In this document: one piece after another, positions 27,610 through 35,792 of the stretch
How the letters are laid out: each line of letters starts with the position of its first letter
How positions within the stretch are numbered: the stretch's first letter is position 1
NCBI GenBank assembly: GCA_013792135.1
Contig: VMSP01000080.1
Span: forward strand, 1 to 56,726
Direction: 5' to 3'
Length of the DNA stretch: 56,726 bases
DNA from: Desulfocapsa sp.
GTDB lineage: Bacteria > Desulfobacterota > Desulfobulbia > Desulfobulbales > Desulfocapsaceae
Made by a program: the position numbers and the translations under genes
The notes under the pieces: generated by a model
Told to the model about the DNA's origin: nothing
Seen by the model: the letters and a program-made list of their open reading frames with translations, nothing else
The model's database searches: none

Positions 27610-28977
27610 ATGAATACACCAAAGAAGAAAGAAAAAACAGTCTTTATCTGTCAGAAATGCGGCTATCAGAGCCTGAAATGGTTGGGGCGCTGCTCCCAGT
27701 GTGGCGCCTGGGAATCTCTGGTTGAAGAGCTGATTACTCCAACCCGAACAGGCGCGCAGGCAAGACTCAGCACTAAGCCTGTCCCCCTGCATCTGGCCCC
27801 GGACAGCGATGAAGAGCGGATCCCCACAGGTATCGACGAACTCGACCGGGTACTGGGAGGCGGCATTGTTCCGGGCTCGGTGGTGCTCATCGGCGGTGAT
27901 CCCGGGATCGGCAAATCCACCCTCCTGCTCCATCTGCTGGCCGCCATCGCCAGGCAGGATAGGCGCGTCCTCTACGTCTCGGGCGAGGAATCCGCCCATC
28001 AGATCAAACTCCGCGCCCGGCGTCTTGATGCCATGCATCCGGAAGAGTATCTGGCCTGCGAAAACAGGGTGGAGGCCATCATCGCCATGACCTGTGAGAT
28101 GCGGCCGGCCCTCCTGGCCGTCGATTCCATCCAGACCCTTGTCTGTGATGATTTCCCCTCGGCAGCCGGTTCAGTGACCCAGGTCCGGGAGTCTGCCGCC
28201 CGCATTCTGGCCATGGCCAAACAGGAGAACATCCCGACTATCCTGGTGGGCCATGTGACCAAAGATGGGTCCCTGGCTGGGCCCAAGGTTCTGGAACACA
28301 TGGTGGACACGGTGCTCTATTTTGAGGGTGACCGCAACCATGCCTTCCGTATCCTGCGCACCGTGAAAAATCGTTTTGGCTCCACCAATGAGATTGGAGT
28401 CTTCGAGATGAAGGAAGAGGGATTGGTACAGGTGAGCAACCCTTCCGAAATCTTTCTGGCGGAAAGGCCCTTGGATGTCCCGGGTTCCGTGGTGCTACCC
28501 AGCATTGAAGGCACCAGACCCATCCTCGTTGAGGTCCAGGCACTCGTCAGCCCCACCAATCTAGGGACCGCCCGACGAACCGCCATCGGTGCCGACCCTC
28601 AGCGTTTGTCCCTGCTCTGCGCGGTTCTTGAGAAAAAAGCCGGGCTCAATCTCTACGGCCATGATATCTTTCTCAATATTGCCGGAGGGATCCGCATCGA
28701 AGAACCGGCCCTGGACCTTGGAGTGATCTGTGCCCTGGCCTCAAGCCTCTTGAACAAATCGATCCCATCAACCACGGTGGTCTGCGGCGAGGTTGGCCTG
28801 GCAGGGGAAATCCGGGCCACGAGCCATATCGAGATGCGGGTACGGGAGGCGGAACGGCTGGGCTTTACCCGCTTTATCCTCCCACGAGGCAATCTTGAAC
28901 GACTGACCTGGAAGAGCAGTATGAATCTTCATGGAGTTTCAACCATTCAGGAAGTGCTGGCGGTGATTTTTGATTGA
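27610..28977 (+). CDS. radA: DNA repair protein RadA
   Basis: RadA/Sms is a hexameric RecA-like ATPase that drives branch migration in recombination. The 455 residues contain the N-terminal C4 zinc finger (FICQKCGYQSLKWLGRCSQC), the Walker A GGDPGIGKST near residue 98, the RadA-specific KNRFGSTNEIGVFEM motif and a C-terminal Lon protease-like domain (IFLNIAGGIRIEEPALDLG, GEVGLAGEIR). Length is normal. No good ribosome site precedes this ATG, and an ATG five codons further on does not exist, so the start is taken as the first in frame. It shares its upstream region with the divergent EI24 gene. Confidence 0.96.
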   Translation: MNTPKKKEKTVFICQKCGYQSLKWLGRCSQCGAWESLVEELITPTRTGAQARLSTKPVPLHLAPDSDEERIPTGIDELDRVLGGGIVPGSVVLIGGDPGIGKSTLLLHLLAAIARQDRRVLYVSGEESAHQIKLRARRLDAMHPEEYLACENRVEAIIAMTCEMRPALLAVDSIQTLVCDDFPSAAGSVTQVRESAARILAMAKQENIPTILVGHVTKDGSLAGPKVLEHMVDTVLYFEGDRNHAFRILRTVKNRFGSTNEIGVFEMKEEGLVQVSNPSEIFLAERPLDVPGSVVLPSIEGTRPILVEVQALVSPTNLGTARRTAIGADPQRLSLLCAVLEKKAGLNLYGHDIFLNIAGGIRIEEPALDLGVICALASSLLNKSIPSTTVVCGEVGLAGEIRATSHIEMRVREAERLGFTRFILPRGNLERLTWKSSMNLHGVSTIQEVLAVIFD

Positions 28978-29030
28978 AAAAAGTCCCTCACATTTCGCCG
29001 TAATTTTCTCATAAAAATAAGGAGCAGACC

Positions 29031-29636
29031 ATGGATTTTAAAGAACACATCGAAACAGCATGGCAGAATACCCTGAAATTTATCGGGCCGGTTCTCATCC
29101 TGACCGTGGTACAGATTGTCGTCAGTGTCTTCAGCTTGGGAATCATGGCCCCGGTTACCATGGCCGGATATATGCAGTCACTCCTTCGGGTGCTGCGGGA
29201 AGGCAGGGAACCGGAGGTGAAAGATCTTTTCTCCGAGATGCGCTTGTTCCTGCCTCTGGCGCTCTTCAGTTTGGTGGTGATGGTAGCTCTGATTATCGGC
29301 TTTACCATGCTGGTACTCCCCGGTATTCTCATGACCGGATGCCTTGTCTTCGGCGCCATCTACATGGTTCCCCTGATGACCGACAAAAAGCTGGGCATCA
29401 TGGATGCGCTCAAGGAATCATGGGAAATGGCCACAAGAGATCCCTGGACCGACCAGATTATCCTCACCCTCCTCTACCTGATTATCGTCTCAGTGGGAGG
29501 TAGTGTGATCGTGGCGGTCTTTTTCACCCAACCGCTGGCCACATTCCTTGTCCTTTCTGTCTATGAGGAACGTCTGCAAAAAAAGATTTCCCTTGCCACT
29601 CCTGTTGTACCGCCACCTCCACCGCCAGCGGAATAA
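29031..29636 (+). CDS. Small integral membrane protein of unknown function
   Basis: A 201-residue protein with about four hydrophobic segments (18-45, 75-105, 108-120, 145-185), a cytoplasmic loop rich in charges (LLRVLREGREPEVKDLFSEM) and a proline-rich C-terminus (VVPPPPPPAE). It resembles the broad family of DUF975/GDPD-anchor-like membrane proteins, with the KKLGIMDALKESWEMATRD pattern common in those, but no function follows. AAGGAG lies seven bases before the ATG. It is 53 bases downstream of radA, same strand, and convergent with the rhodanese/ferritin gene. Confidence 0.7.
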   Translation: MDFKEHIETAWQNTLKFIGPVLILTVVQIVVSVFSLGIMAPVTMAGYMQSLLRVLREGREPEVKDLFSEMRLFLPLALFSLVVMVALIIGFTMLVLPGILMTGCLVFGAIYMVPLMTDKKLGIMDALKESWEMATRDPWTDQIILTLLYLIIVSVGGSVIVAVFFTQPLATFLVLSVYEERLQKKISLATPVVPPPPPPAE

Positions 29637-29671
29637 AAATGCTCCCGACATCATTCTTTTCCTGCTTCTGC

Positions 29672-29710
29672 CATGGCGAGGACAGAGCACAACACTCTCT
29701 CCTCGCCATG
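29672..29710. terminator. Hairpin between convergent genes
   Basis: CATGGCGAGGA and TCCTCGCCATG (11-base perfect arms, with AGAG/CTCT partly extending) lie between two converging stops. There is no clear T run, so it is a possible bidirectional terminator only. Confidence 0.4.
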
Positions 29711-29713
29711 CTG

Positions 29714-30544
29714 CTATTCAGCAAGCAATGAATCCAATTTTTCAGTGAGATAGCCTAGATGCTTGGCCTCCTCTTTGGCCAGAAAGTGAAATAACTCCCT
29801 GCTCTTTCCCACCTCACTTTTTCTGGCCAGACGGCTATAAAGATCCAAGGCCTGAGCCTCAAGCATAATCCCCAGTTGCAGGATATCTTCCAGGGAATCA
29901 AGTTGCGAATCAAAATGAGCCATGATCTGCCGGCGATCGAGCCCACCCTCCACGATCCCATCATCAGCACGCCCCTCATCGTCCTCAATGCCGCTAAAAT
30001 CCTCCGGGGCAAACATGGCCACCAGCATTGCCTTATGCCCCTCTTCAAAGGCGGCTAAACGCTCAAGAAACTTTTTATTTTCCTCATTGGCAACCTTATC
30101 CATAAGACCAAGGTAGAGCTGGCGCAGCCCCTCTTCCATGGCATAGGCCATGTGAAAGACATCCGGAAAATCCCGCTCCATGAAAAACTCCAAGCCCTGC
30201 AGTTCCCCACCGCTGATTTTTTCACCTTTCCAGGCGACAATCCCACCACTCATATTATAAACCTCACTGAAACCTTCGGCCAACAAAAGTTGACAGGCGG
30301 CTTTACTGCGTACCCCGGAATGACAGTACACAAGGAGAGGTTGGTCCCGGTCCAGTTCCCCTAGCCTAGTTGTCACCTCTTTCACCGGCATGAGCAGAGC
30401 ACCGGCAAGATGTCCCTGCTCATATTCCTTGGGTTGTCGCACATCAAGGATCTGATAGGTATCCCTGGGATGGACATCCATAAATTTTCTGGCCTCTTCC
30501 GGACTCATATTGGCTCCAGAGGTAAATAAACTTTTCCAGTTCAT
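29714..30544 (-). CDS. Rhodanese domain fused to a ferritin-like (rubrerythrin-type) domain
   Basis: A 276-residue soluble fusion. Residues about 14-110 are a rhodanese domain (YQILDVRQPKEYEQGHLAGA, catalytic loop LVYCHSGVRS with Cys near residue 94, then SEVYNMSGGIVAWKGE). Residues about 125-275 are a four-helix ferritin-like domain with di-iron-type E-x-x-H motifs (LAAFEEGHK and FLAKEEAKHLG). Such fusions occur in anaerobes and are suspected of sulfur transfer or peroxide/sulfide handling, without firm proof. The ATG overlaps the stop of the upstream candidate selenoprotein in an ATGA junction, so the two are probably made together. Confidence 0.88.
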   Translation of the reverse strand: MNWKSLFTSGANMSPEEARKFMDVHPRDTYQILDVRQPKEYEQGHLAGALLMPVKEVTTRLGELDRDQPLLVYCHSGVRSKAACQLLLAEGFSEVYNMSGGIVAWKGEKISGGELQGLEFFMERDFPDVFHMAYAMEEGLRQLYLGLMDKVANEENKKFLERLAAFEEGHKAMLVAMFAPEDFSGIEDDEGRADDGIVEGGLDRRQIMAHFDSQLDSLEDILQLGIMLEAQALDLYSRLARKSEVGKSRELFHFLAKEEAKHLGYLTEKLDSLLAE

Positions 30545-30873
30545 GCCATCAACTCCTCATACATTGTTTCATTATAGCCCACATAATAGCTGTTACCCAC
30601 CTGTAACGCGGGCGCCCGCAGGTTTCCGCTACGGCCAAGAACATCATGCATGAGTAGATCTTTGACTGCCGGATCAGGGACATACATCTGTACCTTTTTC
30701 CCTTTCCCGACAAAGACCTTTTCAGCTCGCCTCAATCTTTCCCAAGCTGCATCGACCTGCAATGCCTCTTTCTTCGCATCAATTTCAACTACAATCTCAA
30801 TCTGACCAAGAGCCTCCCGGGCCTTGCTGCACGATACTCATCCTTTCCGAAAATATGCCCATTCAATCTTCAT
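30541..30873 (-). CDS. Candidate selenoprotein: thioredoxin-fold protein with U-V-S-C motif (in-frame UGA at codon 12)
   Basis: Read through one TGA, this frame gives a 110-residue protein: MKIEWAYFRKG-U-VSCSKAREALG, then QIEIVVEIDAKKEALQVD and a C-terminal GRSGNLRAPALQVGNSYYVG. The N-terminal strand, a U-x-x-C pair at positions 12-15 followed by a helix, and a cis-proline-like RAPALQVG segment fit an ArsC- or glutaredoxin-like thioredoxin fold. AGGTGG precedes the ATG at 30871-30873 by about six bases. The downstream half alone would have to start with TTG at codon 38 and would lack the active site, so decoding as selenocysteine is favoured. A hairpin (30807-30826) is placed as a bacterial SECIS should be. 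The TGA stop overlaps the ATG of the rhodanese/ferritin gene. An alternative is a pseudogene with a nonsense mutation in place of Cys. Confidence 0.8.
30807..30826 (-). promoter_or_regulatory. Candidate bacterial SECIS hairpin
   Basis: On the minus strand, CAAGGCC, loop CGGGA and GGC-T-CTTG form a 7-pair stem with one bulged U. The stem begins 11 bases after the UGA (30838-30840) and the loop 18 bases after it, with G as the second loop base, which fits the general rules for bacterial SECIS elements. The bulged U is on the 3' side, unlike in E. coli fdhF. Confidence 0.6.
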
Positions 30874-31177
30874 TTGATCCACCTCATATCTAGTCGATTC
30901 AAAAATTTCAGCCCCTGATAACTACTGATTCCACCACAAGAGTAATAGCAAAACAGAAGAAATAATCAATAGCCCGGAGTAAGAAAAGAATAATCTTGCC
31001 ATGTGTCAGTTATATAAGTATAAAATATGGTAAATTTATACAGGAGATTCGTCTTATCTGACTTTGGATATTAAAGTTGTAATGGTTAACCAGACTGACC
31101 GGTTTAAATAAACCACAGACATCAATCCATTGGTTTTTATTCACCACTTTTAATACATCAAAACAAGGAGGTTTTTC
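30874..31177. other. Intergenic region between divergent genes
   Basis: These 304 AT-rich bases separate the selenoprotein operon (leftward) from the anchored protein (rightward). No gene is seen. AAGGAGG lies just before the rightward start at 31178. A string TATAAGTATAAAATATGG near 31013 could hold promoter hexamers but no clean pair was identified. Confidence 0.5.
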
Positions 31178-31705
31178 ATGAATGGTAAATTTTGGGGCAA
31201 GATCGCAATCAGCGCCGTTATTCTCGGCCTTGGCATGTATGCTTTCAACACATTCAGCACCACTCCTATAGCCAAGATTCTCCTACCACCAGTAGAGGCC
31301 TCTGCAACTGCCCAGGATCTGAAGGACAGCGTTATTCTTTCCCGTTCCGAGATTGCGGTACAAGAGAAAGGACATCTGAACCGTGCCGCTTTTGCCATTG
31401 AGAACAACAGCAAGCACGACATAAAAAATATTAAAATTATCTGCACCGTCCTGGATAACGCTGGAGGTGAGCAGGGCAGAGATAAGTGGGTCGTTTATGA
31501 CACTATCAAAGCCCATGCAAACGGGGTTTTCTCCTACACTTCAAAAATGTATGTGAGCAACAGGGCCACGTCCTCTCAATGTCGGATTGTAGATATGGAA
31601 ATAGCAAAACCGCCGCTTTTTGCCATTCATCGAGGAAAAACAGAAGGTCAGGGTGGTGGTCACCAGCCAACAGAGGATGCCATGCATGGCGGTACACATA
31701 ACTGA
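31178..31705 (+). CDS. Membrane-anchored exported protein of unknown function
   Basis: A 175-residue protein with one N-terminal hydrophobic segment (about residues 8-25, IAISAVILGLGMYAFNTF) that could be an anchor or uncleaved signal, followed by a beta-rich domain (LNRAAFAIENNSKHDIKNI, IKIICTVLDNAGGEQ) resembling the FxLyD/DUF-type folds that expand on 'nonlocal' secretion of small domains; this resemblance is weak. The tail is histidine- and glycine-rich (GGGHQPTEDAMHGGTHN). Two cysteines lie in the domain. A perfect AAGGAGG precedes the ATG. It is followed 110 bases later by the biotinyl-like gene; there is no evidence that the two work together. Confidence 0.7.
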   Translation: MNGKFWGKIAISAVILGLGMYAFNTFSTTPIAKILLPPVEASATAQDLKDSVILSRSEIAVQEKGHLNRAAFAIENNSKHDIKNIKIICTVLDNAGGEQGRDKWVVYDTIKAHANGVFSYTSKMYVSNRATSSQCRIVDMEIAKPPLFAIHRGKTEGQGGGHQPTEDAMHGGTHN

Positions 31706-31815
31706 TACAATCAGGGATGGTATAATCATTGCAGTTATAATAAATAAACGAATGAATTGAAATTTTTAACTGACAGTAAAACCGAACAAATACTACTTAC
31801 AAGCAAGGTTGACGG

Positions 31816-32493
31816 ATGGCTGAAGAGATAGACTTTGATGCAATTTTAAAAAAGTATCACTCAGATCCCTATGATTATGTGGATATCTGTGCGACACAAA
31901 CAGGTCGGGTCAGTTTCAAGATCACTGAAGGAAGTAATGTCAACTCACCAAGTGGTGAATGGTTGCATATTCCCGGCAGTCCACTTTTTGAAATTACCAG
32001 AGAACGAAACCCCAAAATTGTAACAGCAAAGACCAATGGCACCATTTCTTCGGTGCGTACAGAACTGGAAGGACAGTTTGTGGAAGCAGGAGAAAAACTG
32101 CTGACTATCCGCCATCCCCTGAAAAAGAAAGAAGTTATTGAGAACATTCTCAAGGAAGTGCTCTATCTTTTTCCTGCTCCGGAACGGGCAAAATATTTTT
32201 TTTCCCTTGATATTCAGTCACGGATAGAAAAAAAAGGGGCACGGGCGATAACCATCAAGCCCGGCGAAGAAATCTTCACCATGTCTCTGATGAAGCGTGA
32301 TACGCCTATCTATTATACCGGTGAGGCCGGTGTGATCCATTCAATTTACTTCACCCCCGGACTCTCTGTGGATCAGGGCCAACCACTCATCGGCATCTGC
32401 GCCTCAGACAAATTACCTCTGATCCAGAAAGTTATCACCAGAGTCAAGGCAGACTGGGACAAGCTGATTGAATCTGCCGCCCTGGAAGAATAG
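31816..32493 (+). CDS. Biotinyl/lipoyl-like carrier protein
   Basis: A 225-residue soluble protein with two hammerhead-like segments. The first (about residues 28-98: GRVSFKITEGSNV, TAKTNGTISSVRTELEGQFVEAG) lacks an attachment lysine. The second (about 150-195) reads FTMSLMKRDTPIYYTGEAGV and ends VDQGQPLIGI, so K160 in M-K-R occupies the place of the biotinyl lysine in the usual A-M-K-M motif. Only two bases separate it from the next gene, a divergent biotin protein ligase, which supports its being a biotinylation substrate. No carboxylase subunit is adjacent, so the enzyme it serves is unknown. Confidence 0.7.
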   Translation: MAEEIDFDAILKKYHSDPYDYVDICATQTGRVSFKITEGSNVNSPSGEWLHIPGSPLFEITRERNPKIVTAKTNGTISSVRTELEGQFVEAGEKLLTIRHPLKKKEVIENILKEVLYLFPAPERAKYFFSLDIQSRIEKKGARAITIKPGEEIFTMSLMKRDTPIYYTGEAGVIHSIYFTPGLSVDQGQPLIGICASDKLPLIQKVITRVKADWDKLIESAALEE

Positions 32494-32495
32494 CA

Positions 32496-33434
32496 TTGAT
32501 GGCGGCAATAAATCAGCCGACCCCAGCCTCACTGCAGGAATATCTCTGGAACCACGAAAAAGCCAGCCGCAACCAGAATCCTCTGCTGCTCCCTCCTGAG
32601 AAAATTCTCCGAATTCTCCGTTACGGAGCCATTGTCGGCTCAGTGATCCAATGCCACTCCTCAATGGACAGGACCATGGATCAGGCCCGCCAATATATCA
32701 CCGATCTTGAAAACTCCGGGGGATCGGTGGCCAGCGGGACCGCCATCCTTGCAGACACGCTGATTCGCCCCAAAGGCCGTTTTACACGAACCTGGCATGC
32801 CCCGGTGGGTGGACTCTGGGGCTGTTTGATTCTGGCCGACACCTTCCTGAGCAAAGCCAGAACTCTCTTGCCCCTGACTCTTGGGATATCCTGCTGTGAA
32901 GCCGTCCGTGGCCTGGGTGTCGACGATGCCTCTGTACGCTGGGTCAATGATGTCATGGTAGACGGTCGGAAGCTCGCCGGTTTCCTGGTGGAAAGCTTTC
33001 ACAGCCCCCACTATGGCGAGGGCTTCCATCTGCTTGGCTTTGGCATCAACATCAACAACAGCTGTTTCCCTGCTGCCTTGACAAATTCGGCGGTATCGCT
33101 CAGTCAGATCCTGGGGAGGCCGGTGAATTTACATAACTTCACCCTTTCATTCCTAGCCAAGATGGCCTGGAATATTGGTCTCCTCTGTTATGAAGAAGAA
33201 CAGGAACTACACCAAGCTTATTTTTCAGAAGAACAGAAAAATCATCTCCTGCTTGAACAGTGGAAAAATTTATCAGACACCTTGGGGAGAAGGGTCCTCT
33301 ATGGGTACGACATCCAACAAAAACCCCTGTACGAGGCAATAGTGACAGGTATCAGAGCAGATGGCGCCATTGTGATGCGACTCAAGGATGGCAATGAGAT
33401 CATTGAACATGGCGGGGAACTGCAATACCTGTAA
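32496..33434 (+). CDS. Biotin protein ligase-like protein, divergent
   Basis: A 312-residue protein of the BirA/LplA catalytic fold without an N-terminal helix-turn-helix repressor domain. Recognisable segments are SSMDRTMDQA, LIRPKGRFTRTWHAPVGGLW, VRWVNDVMVDGRKLAGFLVE and FHLLGFGININN, which correspond to the ligase motifs. The biotinyl-adenylate loop, normally GRGRRGR, reads KGRFTR here, and the usual K-W-P-N-D reads R-W-V-N-D, so activity may be altered. It immediately follows the biotinyl-like gene and is probably its dedicated partner. Convergent with recO. Confidence 0.8.
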   Translation: MMAAINQPTPASLQEYLWNHEKASRNQNPLLLPPEKILRILRYGAIVGSVIQCHSSMDRTMDQARQYITDLENSGGSVASGTAILADTLIRPKGRFTRTWHAPVGGLWGCLILADTFLSKARTLLPLTLGISCCEAVRGLGVDDASVRWVNDVMVDGRKLAGFLVESFHSPHYGEGFHLLGFGININNSCFPAALTNSAVSLSQILGRPVNLHNFTLSFLAKMAWNIGLLCYEEEQELHQAYFSEEQKNHLLLEQWKNLSDTLGRRVLYGYDIQQKPLYEAIVTGIRADGAIVMRLKDGNEIIEHGGELQYL

Positions 33435-33469
33435 TCCTTCCAGCAGGATCTATCTCTCCACAATGACCA

Positions 33470-34240
33470 TCAACCTTTCCATTGGGCGTCGCTGAGTACT
33501 TTCAAGGAGCAGATCTCCCGCTGCAGCAAATGCCGCCCATACTGATACAAAAGGGAAAGGGCCTCGCGCAGACCGGAACCAGACAGATGGAGACGATGCA
33601 AACGGTCCAGAGGTTGATTCTGGGCTGACTGAAGAATCTTAATCGTCCCCCTGGCCAGTGGCAGAGTCGCTGGCCCCCGCTCTCCCTGACAGCCCCTGCA
33701 GACGATCCCTCCCGCTCTGCTGTCAAAACCATACTCCTGAGTTGCATTAAACGGCTGGTTACAGTGCACACAACAACCGAGATTAGGCCGGTACCCTATC
33801 TGCTCATAAAATTTTATCTGAAAGAAGACAAGAACGGTCAGGGCAGGTCGCCGGGAATCCAGTGCCTGAAGTCCCCACTGCAGGAGAGAAAAGAATCCGT
33901 CATCACCCTCAAGGTCACGGGTTGCCACAAGGGTCAGTTCTCGAACAACAGTGGCAGCCAGATACAACGACATACTCTGGCGAAGACGGATAAAGCTCTC
34001 CACAAGTTCTGCCTCATTGATAAAGGCCAGATTACCACTTCGTGATTCCGTATAGCGGATAGAAAGCAAGCTGAAGAGCTCAAGCTTGTTGACAAAACGT
34101 TTTTGACTCCGCTTCGCCCCTTTGGCAATACCCGTCATCCGCCCGATATTCCGGCAGTAAAAGGTGACTATCTGGTCTGATTCGCCATGGTCCTGACAGT
34201 CAAGGACAATGGCGGCAGACTCTTTACTTGACTCGGACAT
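33470..34240 (-). CDS. recO: DNA repair protein RecO
   Basis: Recombination mediator that helps RecR load RecA on SSB-coated DNA. The 256 residues begin with an OB fold (AIVLDCQDHGESDQIVTFYC, IGRMTGIAKGAKRSQKRF) and end with helices and a four-cysteine zinc site (CCVHCNQPF and IVCRGCQG near residues 165-200). Length is normal. Convergent with the biotin ligase gene with 35 bases between stops, and followed upstream by the SurA-like gene in the same direction, 76 bases away. Confidence 0.93.
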   Translation of the reverse strand: MSESSKESAAIVLDCQDHGESDQIVTFYCRNIGRMTGIAKGAKRSQKRFVNKLELFSLLSIRYTESRSGNLAFINEAELVESFIRLRQSMSLYLAATVVRELTLVATRDLEGDDGFFSLLQWGLQALDSRRPALTVLVFFQIKFYEQIGYRPNLGCCVHCNQPFNATQEYGFDSRAGGIVCRGCQGERGPATLPLARGTIKILQSAQNQPLDRLHRLHLSGSGLREALSLLYQYGRHLLQREICSLKVLSDAQWKG

Positions 34241-34316
34241 GAAATCGTAACTGCTCAGGTTGTGAAACTACCGTCGCTCCTGCTCCCACATCCGCCATCT
34301 TGATTGAAAAACGGAA

Positions 34317-35339
34317 TTACATCTTTTTAATATAGGCGGCTTCTTTAATCTTACTAACCCAGATGCCGAATTCCTCTTTCAGCTTTTCGTCATAAAGCAT
34401 CTTCCTGATCTCTTCTTTCACCGATTCGTATGGGGCCTGAACCACAATTCCACCATCCTGACTGGAGAGGAGTTTAAAAAACTGATAGCCGTCAGGTGTC
34501 TCCACGACCGGACTCACTTGCCCTGGAGTTAAGGCGGTCACAACAGGCCTCATATAATCGGCCATTTCTTCTCTCTGGAATGTTCCAATATTACCACCAT
34601 CTGCAGCCGAAGGAAGCTCAGAAAACTTCTTGGCAAGGGTGGAAAAATCCTGGCCGCTCTCAACAAGACTGCGTACCCGTTCTGCTCTTTTTCTGGCATC
34701 AAGCCTGGCAGCCTTATCTGTCTTTTCAGAATGACCCGAGTCTTTTTTCCAGACAAAACCCATCTGCAGGAGATAAAAACCACCCTGATCTACATGTTTA
34801 GTGTATTTGGTATCATAATAATCAAGAATCATATCATCGGTAATGATAATCTTGGACCGCACCTCATAGTTGAGAAGCTTGCTTTGGAGAATCTGATTTC
34901 TTAAATTATCACGATATACACTTTCGGTCATGCCCACGGTTTTCAACTGCTCACGAAACTGTTCGGGACTCATGTTATTACTGACAATCATCTGTTTAAG
35001 GGCAGCCTCAAGTTCGGCATCATTGACTGTCACCTTCTGTTTTACCGCCTCCTGGGCAATGAGCTTTTTATCTATAAGCCCATTCAGTACCTCTTCTCTG
35101 GCATGCCTGAGGGCGGCAGACAGTTCTCCGGCTGGCGCCTGTTCCGTGATCTTCTGAAAAAATGCTTTCCCCTCTTCATTTACCTCAGACATAGTGATCA
35201 CGTCATCATTCACAACTGCGACAACCCGGTCAACCAGCTCAGCACGGCAGTTCCCTGGAAGGGAGAGAACAAGGAAAAGCAAAATGGCCGCACCCGAGAA
35301 AGACAAAAAACGCACATTGGCAACTGACATAATATTCAT
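34317..35339 (-). CDS. SurA-like periplasmic chaperone / peptidyl-prolyl isomerase
   Basis: A 340-residue exported protein. The N-terminus has a signal peptide (FSGAAILLFLVLSLPGNCRA, cleavage likely after residue 32), then the SurA N-terminal domain (LVDRVVAVVNDDVITMSEV, DKKLIAQEAVKQKVTVND, MSPEQFREQLKTVGMTESVYRDN in parts), and one parvulin domain at about 190-290 (SLVESGQDFSTLAKKFSELPS, GGNIGTFQREEMADYM). It probably helps outer-membrane proteins fold. It carries one parvulin domain instead of the two of E. coli SurA, as in many of this phylum. Confidence 0.88.
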   Translation of the reverse strand: MNIMSVANVRFLSFSGAAILLFLVLSLPGNCRAELVDRVVAVVNDDVITMSEVNEEGKAFFQKITEQAPAGELSAALRHAREEVLNGLIDKKLIAQEAVKQKVTVNDAELEAALKQMIVSNNMSPEQFREQLKTVGMTESVYRDNLRNQILQSKLLNYEVRSKIIITDDMILDYYDTKYTKHVDQGGFYLLQMGFVWKKDSGHSEKTDKAARLDARKRAERVRSLVESGQDFSTLAKKFSELPSAADGGNIGTFQREEMADYMRPVVTALTPGQVSPVVETPDGYQFFKLLSSQDGGIVVQAPYESVKEEIRKMLYDEKLKEEFGIWVSKIKEAAYIKKM

Positions 35340-35792
35340 AAGGGGACACCTTCAATCCGAGAAAGAGAGAATAAACTGGACTCAACAACCCTGCACCTAT
35401 CATTCCAAACAACCTTTACCCTGCAATTGGAACGTCAGATGGTGCGAATAAAGAAACGGCCGAAAAATCATTTATTGACAGTCCTGACATTTTTCCAGCT
35501 AATACAGCACTATAAAAGAAGCGCCGTCAGCACAATGGCTCAAAAACGGCATAAAAAAACGCAATGAAAGACTTTGACATACAATAGTGATTTTTTTAAG
35601 ATTACTGAATGTACCATAAAATTTATTTTGCCACATCATCTTATGCTTCTTACACATATAAAGGATAATTCCAATACTGTCACCAATGATAACTGCTTTA
35701 CCGATTGACTTTCTGTATAAACAACATATTTTATGTCTGTCTATAATTGATGCAAAGATCCAATTTTTTAATACCAATCCGGAGTCAAGTGA
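35340..35792. other. Intergenic region between surA-like and tlpA-like genes
   Basis: These 453 AT-rich bases hold no supported gene. A perfect TTGACA at about 35472 has no well-spaced -10; TCTATAATTG near 35739 contains a TATAAT, 50 bases before the tlpA-like start, but lacks a good -35. A small GCCGT/ACGGC hairpin lies near 35523-35552. Confidence 0.45.

Noticed and set aside
30541-30762. 73-codon protein starting with TTG instead of the read-through selenoprotein
   Set aside because: It would lack the N-terminal strand and active site, has no ribosome site, and the upstream codons continue the same coding pattern up to an ATG with a good site.
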